Source: Vibrio bathopelagicus (GTDB taxonomy: Bacteria > Pseudomonadota > Gammaproteobacteria > Enterobacterales > Vibrionaceae). From it: DNA of 64,000 bases. Shown piece by piece: positions 1-9,892 of this stretch (positions are counted from its first letter, which is position 1; each line of letters starts with the position of its first letter). The position numbers and the translations under genes are program-made. The stretch covers positions 1,054,001-1,118,000 of the forward strand of contig NZ_CP062501.1 of assembly GCF_014879975.1 (NCBI RefSeq). The letters run 5' to 3'. The notes under the pieces are model-generated. The model was not told where the DNA came from and did not search any database. It saw only the letters and a program-made list of their open reading frames with translations.

Positions 1-1254
1 GATCTTGGCTTAATCTCTCCTTTGATGGCTCGTCTAACCGAGCTTGAATACCAACAGCCAACGCCTATCCAAGCGCAAGTTATTCCAAGTGTGTTAGCAG
101 GACGCGACCTAATTGCAGGCGCAAATACAGGTTCAGGTAAAACCGCAGCATTTGCACTTCCACTGTTACAGCAGATTCATGAAGATGCACCTTTGGACCG
201 TCGTTCGGGCAAAGGTAACTATGTTTCTGGCCTTATCTTGGTTCCTACACGTGAGCTTGCTAAGCAAGTTGCCGATAGCGTTAAGTCTTACGCAGTGCAC
301 TTCAACGGTGCAATCAAAACCGTTTGTGTATTCGGTGGTGTATCAGTGAACACTCAGATGCAAGCGCTACGTGGCGGTACCGATATCTTGGTGGCGACAC
401 CGGGTCGTTTGCTTGACCTGATCTCAAGCAACGCAATCAAGCTCGATAAAGTAAAAACGTTAGTGCTTGATGAAGCTGACCGAATGCTAAGCCTTGGTTT
501 TACAGAAGAGCTCGACGCGATCTTGAAGTTACTGCCGAGCAAGAAGCAAACCTTGTTGTTCTCTGCGACTTTCCCTGAGCAAGTTAAAACGCTCACTCAC
601 GAACTACTGAACGACCCAATTGAAGTTCAACTTCAAAGTGCTAATGCAAGCACTCTGGTTCAACGTGTATTCGAAGTTGAAAAAGGCCGCAAGACTGCTT
701 TGTTAGCACACCTGATTCAGCAACACGAATGGCGACAAGCTCTGATCTTCGTTAATGCGAAGAACAGCTGTGAGCACTTGGCAGACAAGCTTTACAAACG
801 CGGTATTATCGCGGAAGTATTCCACGGTGATAAAGGGCAGGGTTCACGTACTCGTATCCTTGAAGATTTCAAATCTGGCGAGATCGACGTTCTGATCGCG
901 ACAGACATCGCCGCACGTGGTCTAGATATCGAAAAACTTCCAGTGGTGATCAACTTTGATTTACCGCGTAGCCCATCAGACTACATGCACCGTATTGGCC
1001 GAAGCGGTCGTGCGGGTGAGGTTGGTTTAGCATTATCTTTGATCGATCACGAAGATTACCATCACTTCACAATCATCGAGAAGAAGAACAAAATTCGTCT
1101 TGAGCGTGAGCAAATTGAAGGCTTTGAAGTAGATGAAGAAGCAACTGCTGAACTTGTTGCTGCATTGAAACCCGTTGCGCCACCGGCAGGCACAGGTAAA
1201 AAGAAAAAGAAGAAAGCACCTAAAAACCAAGATGTTTGGTTGAGAAATAACTGA
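1..1254 (+). CDS. DEAD-box ATP-dependent RNA helicase, RhlE-like (5' end outside window)
   Basis: Superfamily 2 RNA helicase, expected to remodel RNA in the cytoplasm using ATP. The frame is open from base 1 (D-L-G-L-I-S-P-L), so the true start lies upstream and the ATG at 22 is internal. Motifs in order: Q motif PTPIQAQ, Walker A AGANTGSGKT, PTRELA, TPGR, LDEADRM, FSATF, then in the second RecA lobe ATDIAARGLDIE and HRIGRSGRAG. The tail is lysine-rich (KKKKKKAPKNQDVW), as in RhlE-type proteins. A strong terminator follows at once. The family is certain; which of the several Vibrio paralogues it is cannot be settled without the N-terminus. Confidence 0.93.
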   Translation, partial: DLGLISPLMARLTELEYQQPTPIQAQVIPSVLAGRDLIAGANTGSGKTAAFALPLLQQIHEDAPLDRRSGKGNYVSGLILVPTRELAKQVADSVKSYAVHFNGAIKTVCVFGGVSVNTQMQALRGGTDILVATPGRLLDLISSNAIKLDKVKTLVLDEADRMLSLGFTEELDAILKLLPSKKQTLLFSATFPEQVKTLTHELLNDPIEVQLQSANASTLVQRVFEVEKGRKTALLAHLIQQHEWRQALIFVNAKNSCEHLADKLYKRGIIAEVFHGDKGQGSRTRILEDFKSGEIDVLIATDIAARGLDIEKLPVVINFDLPRSPSDYMHRIGRSGRAGEVGLALSLIDHEDYHHFTIIEKKNKIRLEREQIEGFEVDEEATAELVAALKPVAPPAGTGKKKKKKAPKNQDVWLRNN

Positions 1255-1283
1255 TATTGAATCGGTAAAAATAGACTTTTTAA

Positions 1284-1306
1284 AGGCGCTTAATTGCGCC
1301 TTTTTT
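1284..1306 (+). terminator. Rho-independent terminator after the helicase
   Basis: GGCGC and GCGCC pair around a short TTAATT loop, followed by six T residues. It sits 30 bases past the helicase stop. The next gene is on the opposite strand and converges on it. Confidence 0.85.
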
Positions 1307-1337
1307 GTGCCTGTCATTCTGTTCTCAAAAGATCTTG

Positions 1338-2714
1338 TTAATGCTTAGCTTGAGCAGTGGTCTTTACTCTAAAGAGATCAGTAAATAGCTTAGCGATCAT
1401 CAATACAATTAAGATCGTGGTCAACATAAGCAATGGTGTTTCTATCTGATATATTGGTGTTAGGTTAAGAGCGCCAGAAGTCAGCACGACCAGCAGATTA
1501 ATACCAAGTATCCTATGAATCATAAGCTTAGGTGTTGCGAATACCTTCCATATCACTACGCTATTAGCGAAATAAAAAAGTGCGAGTTGCCAAAGTTCAC
1601 TCATCATTGGCATAACAAAGATGTATTGAAGCAAAATAATGGTACCAGTGCCGATCACCCCGAAAAAAGCATCTTTGATAACACTTGGTGGCATGGTCGG
1701 TAGCATGGAAGAAAACACACCTGCAATCATTGGGAAGATAAAACCACCTGGTACAGGTAGATATATCCAAACCAATAGCGATGTTACGAACATCGAGACA
1801 CCTTGTAAGACTTTTCTCCCATCCTCATTCAAATGTTGAACAAAGGTACGATGCTCGTGGTGCCAAGAAACTCCTTGGTTCTTACCGACCACATACGATA
1901 CGTCACCAATCAATGACTGGTTTGGCGCGACTAATTCTATCCGTTCCATATTTTGAATGAGAATTGGCCAATCAATAGGTTGTTCAAGCTCATCATAAGC
2001 GAGTTCAAGCAATCGAGTCTGAATATAAGCCATTTCATGGACTCTCAAACGGCAGTCTTGAATATTCTCTTTGAGGTGATAACTGCCGTTTAATGGCAAG
2101 TCTAGCAATTGGTAGAGCTTATCAATATTCGCGGTGTTGGATTCTAAGGCTTCTATATCCAAGCTGTCGGTGTTACGCATTGCGGTTAACAATGTCTCTC
2201 TACTTGTCTCAAAGCGTTGTACAAAGTTTTGTTCCGTGTTTACGGGCCAAATTAAGCGATACACAATTGAGAATGTTATCACGCCGAGCAGAGTTTCTTG
2301 TATCCGTAATACCGCAAAGTAGAACGTCACCTGATTATCGAAACCACCCATACACGCGATGATGGAACACACAGCGAATCCTATCGAAAAGATGTACCCA
2401 TACTTTTCATCACTCGACATGAAGATACATATTCCTAGGAACAAGGTAAAAAACGTCAGGAACAAAAAACGATCTTGTGAAAACATCGCGATCAAGAAAA
2501 AGGCATAACCCGTTCCTAATAGGGTACCCATTAGACGGTTGTGGCCTTTATTGATTGAATGAGCAAAACTCTCGTTCAATGCCATTACGGCAACCGCTAT
2601 TGCTGCCCAATAAGGTTTCTCCCACTGAAACCACAGCGCCAGGCAGATTGCGATAACGATTGAAAGCGCTGCTTTAATCCCTTCTTTGGTTGATGCATTG
2701 AACATAAAAGTCAT
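1338..2714 (-). CDS. FUSC-family efflux membrane protein (AaeB-like)
   Basis: Inner-membrane subunit of a predicted tripartite-like exporter; FUSC/AaeB relatives export aromatic acids. The 458 residues show two clusters of hydrophobic helices (about residues 15-155 and 310-450) around a soluble central domain, the usual FUSC layout. The gene lies 4 bases after the HlyD-family gene and is third in an operon DUF1656-HlyD-FUSC, the same order as aaeXAB of E. coli. Divergence from a LysR gene (4051) also matches aaeR-aaeXAB. Substrate is unknown. It is shorter than E. coli AaeB (about 650 aa), so the symbol aaeB is not assigned. Confidence 0.85.
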   Translation of the reverse strand: MTFMFNASTKEGIKAALSIVIAICLALWFQWEKPYWAAIAVAVMALNESFAHSINKGHNRLMGTLLGTGYAFFLIAMFSQDRFLFLTFFTLFLGICIFMSSDEKYGYIFSIGFAVCSIIACMGGFDNQVTFYFAVLRIQETLLGVITFSIVYRLIWPVNTEQNFVQRFETSRETLLTAMRNTDSLDIEALESNTANIDKLYQLLDLPLNGSYHLKENIQDCRLRVHEMAYIQTRLLELAYDELEQPIDWPILIQNMERIELVAPNQSLIGDVSYVVGKNQGVSWHHEHRTFVQHLNEDGRKVLQGVSMFVTSLLVWIYLPVPGGFIFPMIAGVFSSMLPTMPPSVIKDAFFGVIGTGTIILLQYIFVMPMMSELWQLALFYFANSVVIWKVFATPKLMIHRILGINLLVVLTSGALNLTPIYQIETPLLMLTTILIVLMIAKLFTDLFRVKTTAQAKH

Positions 2715-2718
2715 CCAA

Positions 2719-3615
2719 CTATTTGATTATTTTGATTGAAGCTGTCATGCCAACACGAAGTTGTAGGTCTTCAGGAACATTATCTAACTTCACTTTTATC
2801 GGTATACGTTGAGCAAGACGAATCCATTGGAAGTTTGGGTTCACGTTAGGTAGAAGGTCATTGCCAGTGCTACCATCTTGTTTAGCAATACCAAATCCAA
2901 TACTTTTGATGTGACCCTTCAACAGGACTTTGTTGTGCATCATGAGAGTGACAAACGCTCTGTCTTGTGGATTGACCCCAACAAGGTCGGTTTCTTTAAA
3001 ATAACCTTCAATCCAAAAGCTATCTTCATCGATCAACGCAACCACAGGTGAGTTGGCAACCACTTGCGATCCAACACGTAAATTAAAATTAGTAATGTAT
3101 CCGTTGGTAGGCGCATAGACCTTGGTAAATTCGAGGTTCAAATGTGCTTCTTCAACATTGACTTTGGCTAGTTGAACATTCGCTGATGAGGTTTCAACAG
3201 CATTGCTTAAGTTGTTCAACGTTAAAACGGGCACGGCCCCAGGGGTTCTCTTCTCTAAGTTCGCTGCACGTTGCTCTTCATTTTTTGCTTTCGCAAGTAG
3301 AGCAAGCGCTTGTTTTTGTGTCGCTAATGCTTTGTTGTAAGCCGATCTATAAATACTAGGGTCGATCTCAAAAAGCAGATCGCCTTTAGACACTTGAGAG
3401 TTGTCATCTACGTGGATTTTGATGATTTGTCCGGTGACACGAGGAGTAATCGACACTATATAGGCACTGACTTGCCCGTCTCTCGTCCAAGGGTTACTTG
3501 TATAAGATTGGTAATAGCTATAAACCACAGAGCCTGCAGCAACAAATAATAGTACTGTGATGAGGTAACGTTTTATCAAGGGTAAGGCCTTATAAGATGG
3601 GAATGAATTGGCCAA
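2719..3615 (-). CDS. HlyD-family periplasmic adaptor (membrane fusion protein, AaeA/EmrA-like)
   Basis: Links the inner-membrane pump to the outer membrane. The 298 residues begin with one transmembrane segment (about 17-33). A lipoyl-like half (ITPRVTGQIIKIHVDDNSQVSKGD), an alpha-hairpin, a second lipoyl half (YAPTNGYITNFNLRVGSQV) and a beta-barrel domain follow. The start overlaps the end of the DUF1656 gene by 26 bases and the stop is 4 bases before the FUSC gene, so translation is probably coupled. The architecture is clear; the transported compound is not. Confidence 0.88.
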   Translation of the reverse strand: MANSFPSYKALPLIKRYLITVLLFVAAGSVVYSYYQSYTSNPWTRDGQVSAYIVSITPRVTGQIIKIHVDDNSQVSKGDLLFEIDPSIYRSAYNKALATQKQALALLAKAKNEEQRAANLEKRTPGAVPVLTLNNLSNAVETSSANVQLAKVNVEEAHLNLEFTKVYAPTNGYITNFNLRVGSQVVANSPVVALIDEDSFWIEGYFKETDLVGVNPQDRAFVTLMMHNKVLLKGHIKSIGFGIAKQDGSTGNDLLPNVNPNFQWIRLAQRIPIKVKLDNVPEDLQLRVGMTASIKIIK

Positions 3616-3802
3616 TCACGCCAGTAAAAATCACAATTAGACTTATTTCTGCTAACGCAGGAAAGGCGACATATTTGTGCAGTCCAAACTTGGTTGCTAT
3701 TGAACCAGTCAAAATCGTCAGCATATAAGCGAGCGCGATAACCAGTAACAGCGGTGGGAAGTAGATTTCACCCCACACGAGTTCATGTGGCATTGTGTTC
3801 AT
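3590..3802 (-). CDS. DUF1656 small membrane protein (AaeX-like)
   Basis: First gene of the efflux operon, 70 residues with two predicted membrane helices. I chose the ATG at 3802, giving MNTMPHELVWGEIYFPP, over the longer frame from 3853. The conserved DUF1656 start, with a charged residue followed by G-x-x-x-PP, falls just after it. AaeX homologues almost always sit beside HlyD and FUSC partners as here. Its role in the pump is not established. Confidence 0.82.
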   Translation of the reverse strand: MNTMPHELVWGEIYFPPLLLVIALAYMLTILTGSIATKFGLHKYVAFPALAEISLIVIFTGVIGQFIPIL

Positions 3803-4050
3803 GGTGTTGTTCTCTATTCGTTCTGATAGGCAGAACGATAAAGCAGTTGGCACAATTTGGATAATCGCTTATAGAGGATCAGATCCATCAAAAATAGGAT
3901 AACTATGGTCTGTATAGATGAGTAATGATTGCAAATTAGACAAATTTCGCTCATATAGCCGATCTGATTTGTTTTTGTTGTCTTCAAAAAGTGCAAACAG
4001 ACCATTTCGTGATAGCTTAAAGAGATAATCAAGAAAGCCAGTGCAATCGA

Positions 4051-4965
4051 ATGAATTTTAGTATTGAACAACTTCTCGCGTTTGTGACCGTTTACGAGCA
4101 ACTGTCATTTAGTAAAGCAGCAGTAAAGCTCAATAAGCATAGAACGACTATTGGACAAGTTATTACTAACTTGGAAGATCATCTCGCAGTCAATCTTTTT
4201 GAAAGAGTCGGCCGCTCTGTTGAGCCAACCGATGACGGACATCTTCTTTATCACTACGCAAAACAGACGATTGAACAAGCTAGGACTTTTGACAAGGTAG
4301 CGTTGAGTCTGTCCTATGGTGGATTAGAAAATATTACGATTGCTTACTCTAGTGTGATTCCACAACGTGTATTGGTGGATATTCGTAAGCAGTTAAAGCT
4401 GGATTTTCCGATGATGCGAGTAAATTTCCTCGTCAAGAATAAGAACGAAATTAAAGTAGGGTTACAGACTGGCGATTATCATTTTGGCTTGGTTAATGTT
4501 CATGATAGCCGTGCTATGCACAGTTTAGATGCCACTTTTCTAGGGCATTTTGAATTCTTCCCATTTGCTCAAAAAGGCGGAGAGCTATCTACCTTGAGTA
4601 AAGATGAAGTTCTTGTGGCACTCCGCAATTCTAAGCAGTTTGTATTGAGATCTTTGATTGAAGAAGGGATGTCAGAAAAGATTATTGTGAGTTCTGATTA
4701 CGAAGAAATCGATCAGCTCGCACTTATTATTAAAATGCTTGAAGCGGGGTTAGGTTGGTCGCTGCTGCCTAAGGCTTTTTTTACTGACTATGAATTTTCA
4801 AAATATTCGATAGAACCTATTTATTCCGAACAAATGGAAGAAGGTTTCAAGTTTGGTTTTGCTTTGTGGTGTCCACATTCAAAGCAAATCAGTGGGATAA
4901 AAGGGTCCTTAGTGTCGGTCATCAAGAACTATCGAAAGCATCTTATTGATAGCTTTAAGTTTTAA
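4051..4965 (+). CDS. LysR-family transcriptional regulator, divergent from the efflux operon
   Basis: 304 residues with an N-terminal winged helix-turn-helix (SFSKAAVKLNKHRTTIGQVI at about 20-39) and a C-terminal effector-binding domain, the standard LysR size and layout. It is divergent from the DUF1656-HlyD-FUSC operon across a 248-base gap (3803-4050), the arrangement of aaeR and aaeXAB. It therefore probably controls that operon in response to a small molecule; this is inference from context. A terminator follows at 4981. Confidence 0.88.
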   Translation: MNFSIEQLLAFVTVYEQLSFSKAAVKLNKHRTTIGQVITNLEDHLAVNLFERVGRSVEPTDDGHLLYHYAKQTIEQARTFDKVALSLSYGGLENITIAYSSVIPQRVLVDIRKQLKLDFPMMRVNFLVKNKNEIKVGLQTGDYHFGLVNVHDSRAMHSLDATFLGHFEFFPFAQKGGELSTLSKDEVLVALRNSKQFVLRSLIEEGMSEKIIVSSDYEEIDQLALIIKMLEAGLGWSLLPKAFFTDYEFSKYSIEPIYSEQMEEGFKFGFALWCPHSKQISGIKGSLVSVIKNYRKHLIDSFKF

Positions 4966-4980
4966 GAACTTGAGATGTTA

Positions 4981-5006
4981 AAAAAGGCGCTAATCGGCGC
5001 CTTTTC
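4981..5006. terminator. Bidirectional terminator between LysR and phnA genes
   Basis: GGCGC/GCGCC stem with a TAATCG loop, A-run on the left and T-run on the right, between two convergent genes; it can serve both strands. Confidence 0.8.
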
Positions 5007-5033
5007 GTTTTCGATCACGTTCTTACAGTAAGA

Positions 5034-5591
5034 TTATTTCTTACGGCAGAACTCAGCGATTACGTACATTGATTGACCGCCGTTTGTTTTACCAGAAACA
5101 AGCTTAGGATCGTCACCAACGCTGATACCACGGATAACAGTACCTTGCTTAATTACTTGGTTAGTACCTTTGATTGGCAGGTCTTTGATTACTGTTACGT
5201 CGTCACCTTTCTTAAGTTCAACGCCGTTCACGTCAAGAGGCTTATCATCAGCAGACATGCCGATTTGTGCCCAAACTGACGTTTCTTCTTCAAGGTACAT
5301 CATGTCTAGTGCGTCTTGAGCCCAGCTTTCAGAGTTCAGACGAGTAAGTTGACGCCATGCAGTTACTTGAACTGGCGCTTCTTGACTCCACATGCTGTCG
5401 CTTAGGCAACGCCAGTGGTTGATATCTTTAGGATCGTCAATCTCACCAAGACATTTGTCACATACCATGATGCCGTGATCCACTGTTACGTGGCTGTGTG
5501 GCGGCACTGCGTATGCAGTAAGAGAAGAATCAGAACCACATAGTTCACATTTAGATTGGCAGCGTTCTAGCATCGTAGCTTCAGAAGACAT
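5034..5591 (-). CDS. PhnA-domain zinc-ribbon protein
   Basis: 185 residues. The N-terminal part has a four-cysteine zinc ribbon (CELCGSDS and MVCDKCLG, about residues 15-45). The C-terminal PhnA fold begins near LDVNGVELKKGDDVTVIKDL and includes VIKQGTVIRGI. The family was named from a link to alkylphosphonate operons, but no phosphonate genes are nearby and PhnA here is probably a general small cytosolic protein of unknown role. Monocistronic; a terminator lies on its 3' side at 4981. Confidence 0.85.
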   Translation of the reverse strand: MSSEATMLERCQSKCELCGSDSSLTAYAVPPHSHVTVDHGIMVCDKCLGEIDDPKDINHWRCLSDSMWSQEAPVQVTAWRQLTRLNSESWAQDALDMMYLEEETSVWAQIGMSADDKPLDVNGVELKKGDDVTVIKDLPIKGTNQVIKQGTVIRGISVGDDPKLVSGKTNGGQSMYVIAEFCRKK

Positions 5592-5767
5592 AATGGACTC
5601 ACATTTATTAGGTATTAAATTACGGGGCTATTATCCACTTTATTTACAATAAAGAAAGAGGTCGTACGGTATTCTGTCTTGATTAATTTTAGCTGAGATC
5701 AACCATTTGTGTTTTAAAGGTTTATGCAAACGGTTAACTAGGCTTCGGTTACAAATAGCAGATACAA

Positions 5768-5796
5768 AAATGCCAGCGGTTAGGCTGGCATTTGGT
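5768..5796. terminator. Terminator after volA
   Basis: Perfect 10-base stem, AAATGCCAGC (5768-5777) with GCTGGCATTT (5784-5793), six-base loop. It lies 20 bases beyond the volA stop on the minus strand. Confidence 0.75.
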
Positions 5797-5815
5797 GTGG
5801 ATAGAAAGGTAAATC

Positions 5816-8263
5816 TTATTCCAAGACAGAGCCTGTGTTTGATACTGAATCCAACTTGTTGTCAGAGAAGAAATCAACCAGCTCTCTTTGAATTTCCAAG
5901 TAGTGATTGTAATCCGCTGGAGGAGTTCCTTTATCTTGAGGTGCAATTGCAGTTGAGTGCTTAGCTACTGCATTAAACTGAATAAACTCGCGGGTAACTG
6001 ACGTAGAAGGAGTTGCAGCTGATGCACTTATATTGTTCAAAACAAGCTTGTTAGCTAACGGCTCAGTACCAGCAAATGGCGCACTCCCAGTCAAAGGGTT
6101 ATTGATAACAGCGTTTGGTACAGTTTCATCCCCGTCAGCTTGAAGCATTAGCGTAGGCAACGCATCACTGTAATCTCCCGCATTAGTATAAGGGTCGATT
6201 ACATCTAACACCGTTTGGCTAGAATAAGCGAACTGAGCAAGTAGGGTCTGAAGGCTCGCTTTATTCGCAGAGTCTGAAATAAACTCATCAACACACTGTG
6301 TCATCGTGTAGCTATTTGGTTCACATGTTGTTGTGTTGTGTGTTACATAACTTGCTAATCCTCCTAGCGCGACGTTGTGTATAACAGTGTCGCCAAATGA
6401 GTCTGACCCCAATAATAAGTTTGAAATTTGACCGCCGGAATTAGCAATTACACTAGATGAAAACGCATAAATTGCATCTCCCGTAGGGTCATTAATTGTT
6501 TTGTTAGCTTGTGCTAACGCAGTAACACCAACAATTCCACCTAGTGAATGTCCGAATAGTCTAGGGTGGTTGGTCGTTGTGTTATCTATAGTTGCCAAAG
6601 GTGTTGATGTGAACGCGCCCTGACCTTGGTTAGAGGATAATGCGACTCGTAACCCAAGCACATCCATAACACTTTGTCGTACATTGTCACGCGCGACAGG
6701 TAAGTTAGTAAGGTTTAGGTATGCCAATAGGTTAGCATTCGCTGAACGTTCATTTGGAATTTTATCTAAGCTGCGAGTTCCATGTAGTGGCATATCGATG
6801 CCTATCACAGCAATACCTTGTGCAGCAAGATTCGCAGCAAATGCATAAGCGTTTTCTTTAAGACTAGTAATACCGTGTTGATAAATAACGATTGGCATTG
6901 GAGTGCCAGGAATGGTCACAGGCGTAAACAAGATAAACTCTACATCTTGCAGTGATTTAACTTGCGGTACAGGAGCATATCGAGTGATGACACGTTCGGT
7001 GTCTAATGCATTGCCGTTACTTAAAGTCAGATTTGCACCAACAAGTTTAAGTTGTTCCGCGGGGTCTGTAGCAAGCTTTGTCAGATCTACACCTAAGCTT
7101 ACAAGCTGTGCGGCCATATTTGCTTTTTCATTGGTGTCTGCAATAGCTGAAGACACCTTGACAAGGCTTGGCATGCCAGACTCAAATGGTTGCGAATTCC
7201 AATCGTTTGTTCCTGTTTCCAAGTAGTAGGGGAGTTTTACGTTACCTTTGGTGACGTTAACCGTGCCATTTAACGCTCCTCCCGTATAACCTGCTAGCAT
7301 AGCGGCTTTAGTGGAAGCCTCCATAAATGTATCAACAGTAGTATCCGCGGCCAATGCAATCGCCAATTCTTGTGTAGTACCAAATGTCATTTGGTAGGCA
7401 GATGATAGATCTATATTGTTTGGATTGGCACTGCCTTTCCATACTTGTGCCACTCCACCCTGAGCTAAAGCGGATGCAGTCGCTGCCTTTGTCGAGTAAA
7501 TGGAACTACCGACAGACTCTGTAGTAAACCACGTCGAGTAAATGATGTTTTCAGTATCAAGGTTAATCGCACCAGCTGCGGTAGCTCCAGCGAAGATCTT
7601 TTCCACGCCCTGAGTGACTTGCTGAGCTTGAGCAAGGCTACCTTCTGTGTAAGTTACTGCACTTGATTTAAGCGCTGCATAACTTGCCGACATGCCAACA
7701 GGGTCGCCATTAACGTCAGTTAACTCGTTCGACAGAGCCAACACATATTCACTTGAAGCATCAAGCGAGTCGTTGAACACTATTGTAAAGGTGTCGGTTG
7801 AAGCTTTAGATAGAACGTTGAAGTCGGTACCTAGAGTCAATATTCCTGCGACAGTCGGTGTTGTTTCAGAAGTGAGCGAGCCGCTAAGTTTTAGCAGGTA
7901 AACACCACCAGTGGCCACACCATCAGCTAAACCAGTACCTTCAAAATCCATGATGATTGGCATTGAAGTAGACCAGCCATCCATTGTATTCATTGCTGCA
8001 ATAGGGTTAGTTAATGAATCATCACCGCCAGTCGGCAAGCCAAGTGTACCGTCCGTAGCATCCATCAACGCGAAACTAGGAAGAGGAACAGCGATATCAG
8101 CACCCGTTAATTGAAACTTGATATTCGTCGCTTGTGCGAGTGAATCTTGAATGTATTGCTCATATTGAATTGCTGTTGAAGCACCTGAACTCGAAGAGTC
8201 ATCACCACAACCGGCAAGAAACATTGCTGACGCAAGCAGCGAAACGTTAAATAACTTTTTCAT
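5816..8263 (-). CDS. volA: VolA-like surface-exposed lipoprotein lysophospholipase
   Basis: Large lipase of the Pla-1/Cef family. In V. cholerae VolA is a surface lipoprotein that releases fatty acid from lysophosphatidylcholine and passes it to its FadL partner. The N-terminus is a lipoprotein signal with lipobox LAGC at residues 16-19, followed by GDDSSSSG, a pattern compatible with surface export. The nucleophile elbow GHSLG is near residue 571, preceded by YQHGITSLKE and GIDMPLHGTR, typical of alpha/beta hydrolases. 815 residues. It follows the fadL gene by 13 bases, the same pairing as in V. cholerae, so the two are almost certainly co-transcribed. The function is transferred from family and context. 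Confidence 0.88.
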   Translation of the reverse strand: MKKLFNVSLLASAMFLAGCGDDSSSSGASTAIQYEQYIQDSLAQATNIKFQLTGADIAVPLPSFALMDATDGTLGLPTGGDDSLTNPIAAMNTMDGWSTSMPIIMDFEGTGLADGVATGGVYLLKLSGSLTSETTPTVAGILTLGTDFNVLSKASTDTFTIVFNDSLDASSEYVLALSNELTDVNGDPVGMSASYAALKSSAVTYTEGSLAQAQQVTQGVEKIFAGATAAGAINLDTENIIYSTWFTTESVGSSIYSTKAATASALAQGGVAQVWKGSANPNNIDLSSAYQMTFGTTQELAIALAADTTVDTFMEASTKAAMLAGYTGGALNGTVNVTKGNVKLPYYLETGTNDWNSQPFESGMPSLVKVSSAIADTNEKANMAAQLVSLGVDLTKLATDPAEQLKLVGANLTLSNGNALDTERVITRYAPVPQVKSLQDVEFILFTPVTIPGTPMPIVIYQHGITSLKENAYAFAANLAAQGIAVIGIDMPLHGTRSLDKIPNERSANANLLAYLNLTNLPVARDNVRQSVMDVLGLRVALSSNQGQGAFTSTPLATIDNTTTNHPRLFGHSLGGIVGVTALAQANKTINDPTGDAIYAFSSSVIANSGGQISNLLLGSDSFGDTVIHNVALGGLASYVTHNTTTCEPNSYTMTQCVDEFISDSANKASLQTLLAQFAYSSQTVLDVIDPYTNAGDYSDALPTLMLQADGDETVPNAVINNPLTGSAPFAGTEPLANKLVLNNISASAATPSTSVTREFIQFNAVAKHSTAIAPQDKGTPPADYNHYLEIQRELVDFFSDNKLDSVSNTGSVLE

Positions 8264-8276
8264 GTTTTAATTCCGT

Positions 8277-9536
8277 TTAGTTGAAGGTGTAGTTCATTTG
8301 AATCGCAGATAGGTAAGCGACTGCATCTCCAGAGAATTCAAGTTCCTGACCAAGTTCATTGGTTTCAGTGAAATCACCTTCTTTACTTTGAACAAGAGCG
8401 AAACCAGCATCGATTGAAAGGTTAGGGCTGTACTGATAAGTCAAACCTGCGCTGTACCAGAAACGGTCGCTATCAGGAATACTCAATGTCGCTTCACCAG
8501 CTTGCTCGTCATAAGCCAAACCAGCTCTTAAGGTCCATTCTTGGTTCAATTGGTAAGTTGCACCCAATGAGTAACGGTTATTGTCGTCGTAGTCTTCGGT
8601 CTTTTTAAAACACTCGCCATTTGCGCAATCGGAACTCGTCGCTTTAAGCTCTTTAAAGCTACTCCATCCAGTTTGTTGCCAACCGTAATGAATCGCCCAT
8701 TGATCGGTCAATTGGTGGAAAGCTGAAATTTCAATAATTGAAGGTAACGTGATCTTTAAACGGCCAGTTGTCGTCGTAGCACTACCTTGCACGATACTGC
8801 CCGTGTAATCAGTAAAGTCACCATCATCAAAATCGAGGTCTACCTCTGAACGATAAGCGATAGAGAATCGGTTGTTTTCATTCAGTTCATATAACGCGCC
8901 TACGTTCCAACCAAATGCAAATGTTTCACCTGTCATGCTGATCAGTTTTGTAGAGGCAGAGTCCCCAGTAATGTTCGAGATAGAGCCTTGGTGACGATTA
9001 AGTTCAGCTTCTGCGTAAACAAGGTTTGCACCCGCACCGACACTAAATTGTTCGTTAATGCGATAGGCGATATTAGGGTTTACGTTTACTGATATAAGTG
9101 AAGTATCACCTGCAAGATCACCCGCATAAATATCATCGGGGTAATCGGTCGCAACTCCATAGTTGGAGAACATACCGATACCCCAAGCCCATTTGTCATT
9201 AATTGGGCTGATGTAATAAGCCGCGGGAACCACTTGTAATGGGGCAACATCTTTTGATACCTGGCTTTGACCGCCAGAACCTGGGACGTTGTTTTGAGTT
9301 ATATCAACCTCTGGATCAACGATAGAAACCGCGCCTGAAAATTGTGCTGTATCAAATAGGGTCATTGCGGCGGGGTTTCTCGCTAGTACACTCGCGTTAT
9401 CGGCTACGGCACCTTCACCTGAAAATGCACGACCAAGACCTGAGGCAGAATGCTCAGCAACTTGGAAACCAGCCGCAAGTGAATTACATGCAAATAGCAC
9501 AGAAAGCGAAACGAGAGAGCGTTGTATTGTTTTCAT
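8277..9536 (-). CDS. fadL: FadL-family outer-membrane long-chain fatty acid transporter
   Basis: Outer-membrane beta-barrel that takes up fatty acids. I chose the ATG at 9536 (MKTIQRSLVS) because AGGAGGG lies just upstream and a clean signal peptide ending LAAG follows; the longer frame from 9593 lacks these. The mature start (GFQVAEHSASGLGRAFSG) and the NPAAM motif near residue 55 are FadL hallmarks, and the last residue is Phe-Asn as in many barrels. 419 residues. First gene of the fadL-volA operon. Vibrios carry several FadL paralogues; this is the volA-linked one. Confidence 0.9.
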   Translation of the reverse strand: MKTIQRSLVSLSVLFACNSLAAGFQVAEHSASGLGRAFSGEGAVADNASVLARNPAAMTLFDTAQFSGAVSIVDPEVDITQNNVPGSGGQSQVSKDVAPLQVVPAAYYISPINDKWAWGIGMFSNYGVATDYPDDIYAGDLAGDTSLISVNVNPNIAYRINEQFSVGAGANLVYAEAELNRHQGSISNITGDSASTKLISMTGETFAFGWNVGALYELNENNRFSIAYRSEVDLDFDDGDFTDYTGSIVQGSATTTTGRLKITLPSIIEISAFHQLTDQWAIHYGWQQTGWSSFKELKATSSDCANGECFKKTEDYDDNNRYSLGATYQLNQEWTLRAGLAYDEQAGEATLSIPDSDRFWYSAGLTYQYSPNLSIDAGFALVQSKEGDFTETNELGQELEFSGDAVAYLSAIQMNYTFN

Positions 9537-9892
9537 CCTTGACCCTCCTAGGGCATCAAATCTCATTCTTATTGTTGAAAACACACTGAGCATTGTTGGT
9601 GTTTAAGCTCTAATGTAAATGGTATGTTAAATTCAAATTTCATATAAAGTCAAAGAATGAGTTATCATTTTGTGAAGTAATGTTTTCAAGGGGCGGCGCT
9701 CTATCATCAATAATATAATTATAATCAATGATTTATGCGTGGTTGGAGGTGTGACCAGAATGTTTATATTGGCTATTGGTACAAATAACGTTCAATTGCT
9801 CAATATGTAACAACTTTGTTTATGTTTACCGCTAATACCTAAATCGGCATAATGTTGGTTCATTTAGAACGTCATTAAATTGGAATTTTAGT
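9537..9892. promoter_or_regulatory. Intergenic region with probable fadL-volA promoter
   Basis: 356 bases without a gene between divergent fadL and the M50 peptidase. On the minus strand, TTGACT (9648-9653) and TTAACA (9625-9630) are spaced by 17 bases and make a reasonable sigma-70 promoter about 90 bases upstream of the fadL ATG. The rest is AT-rich. I see no clear regulator site or promoter for the rightward gene. Confidence 0.5.
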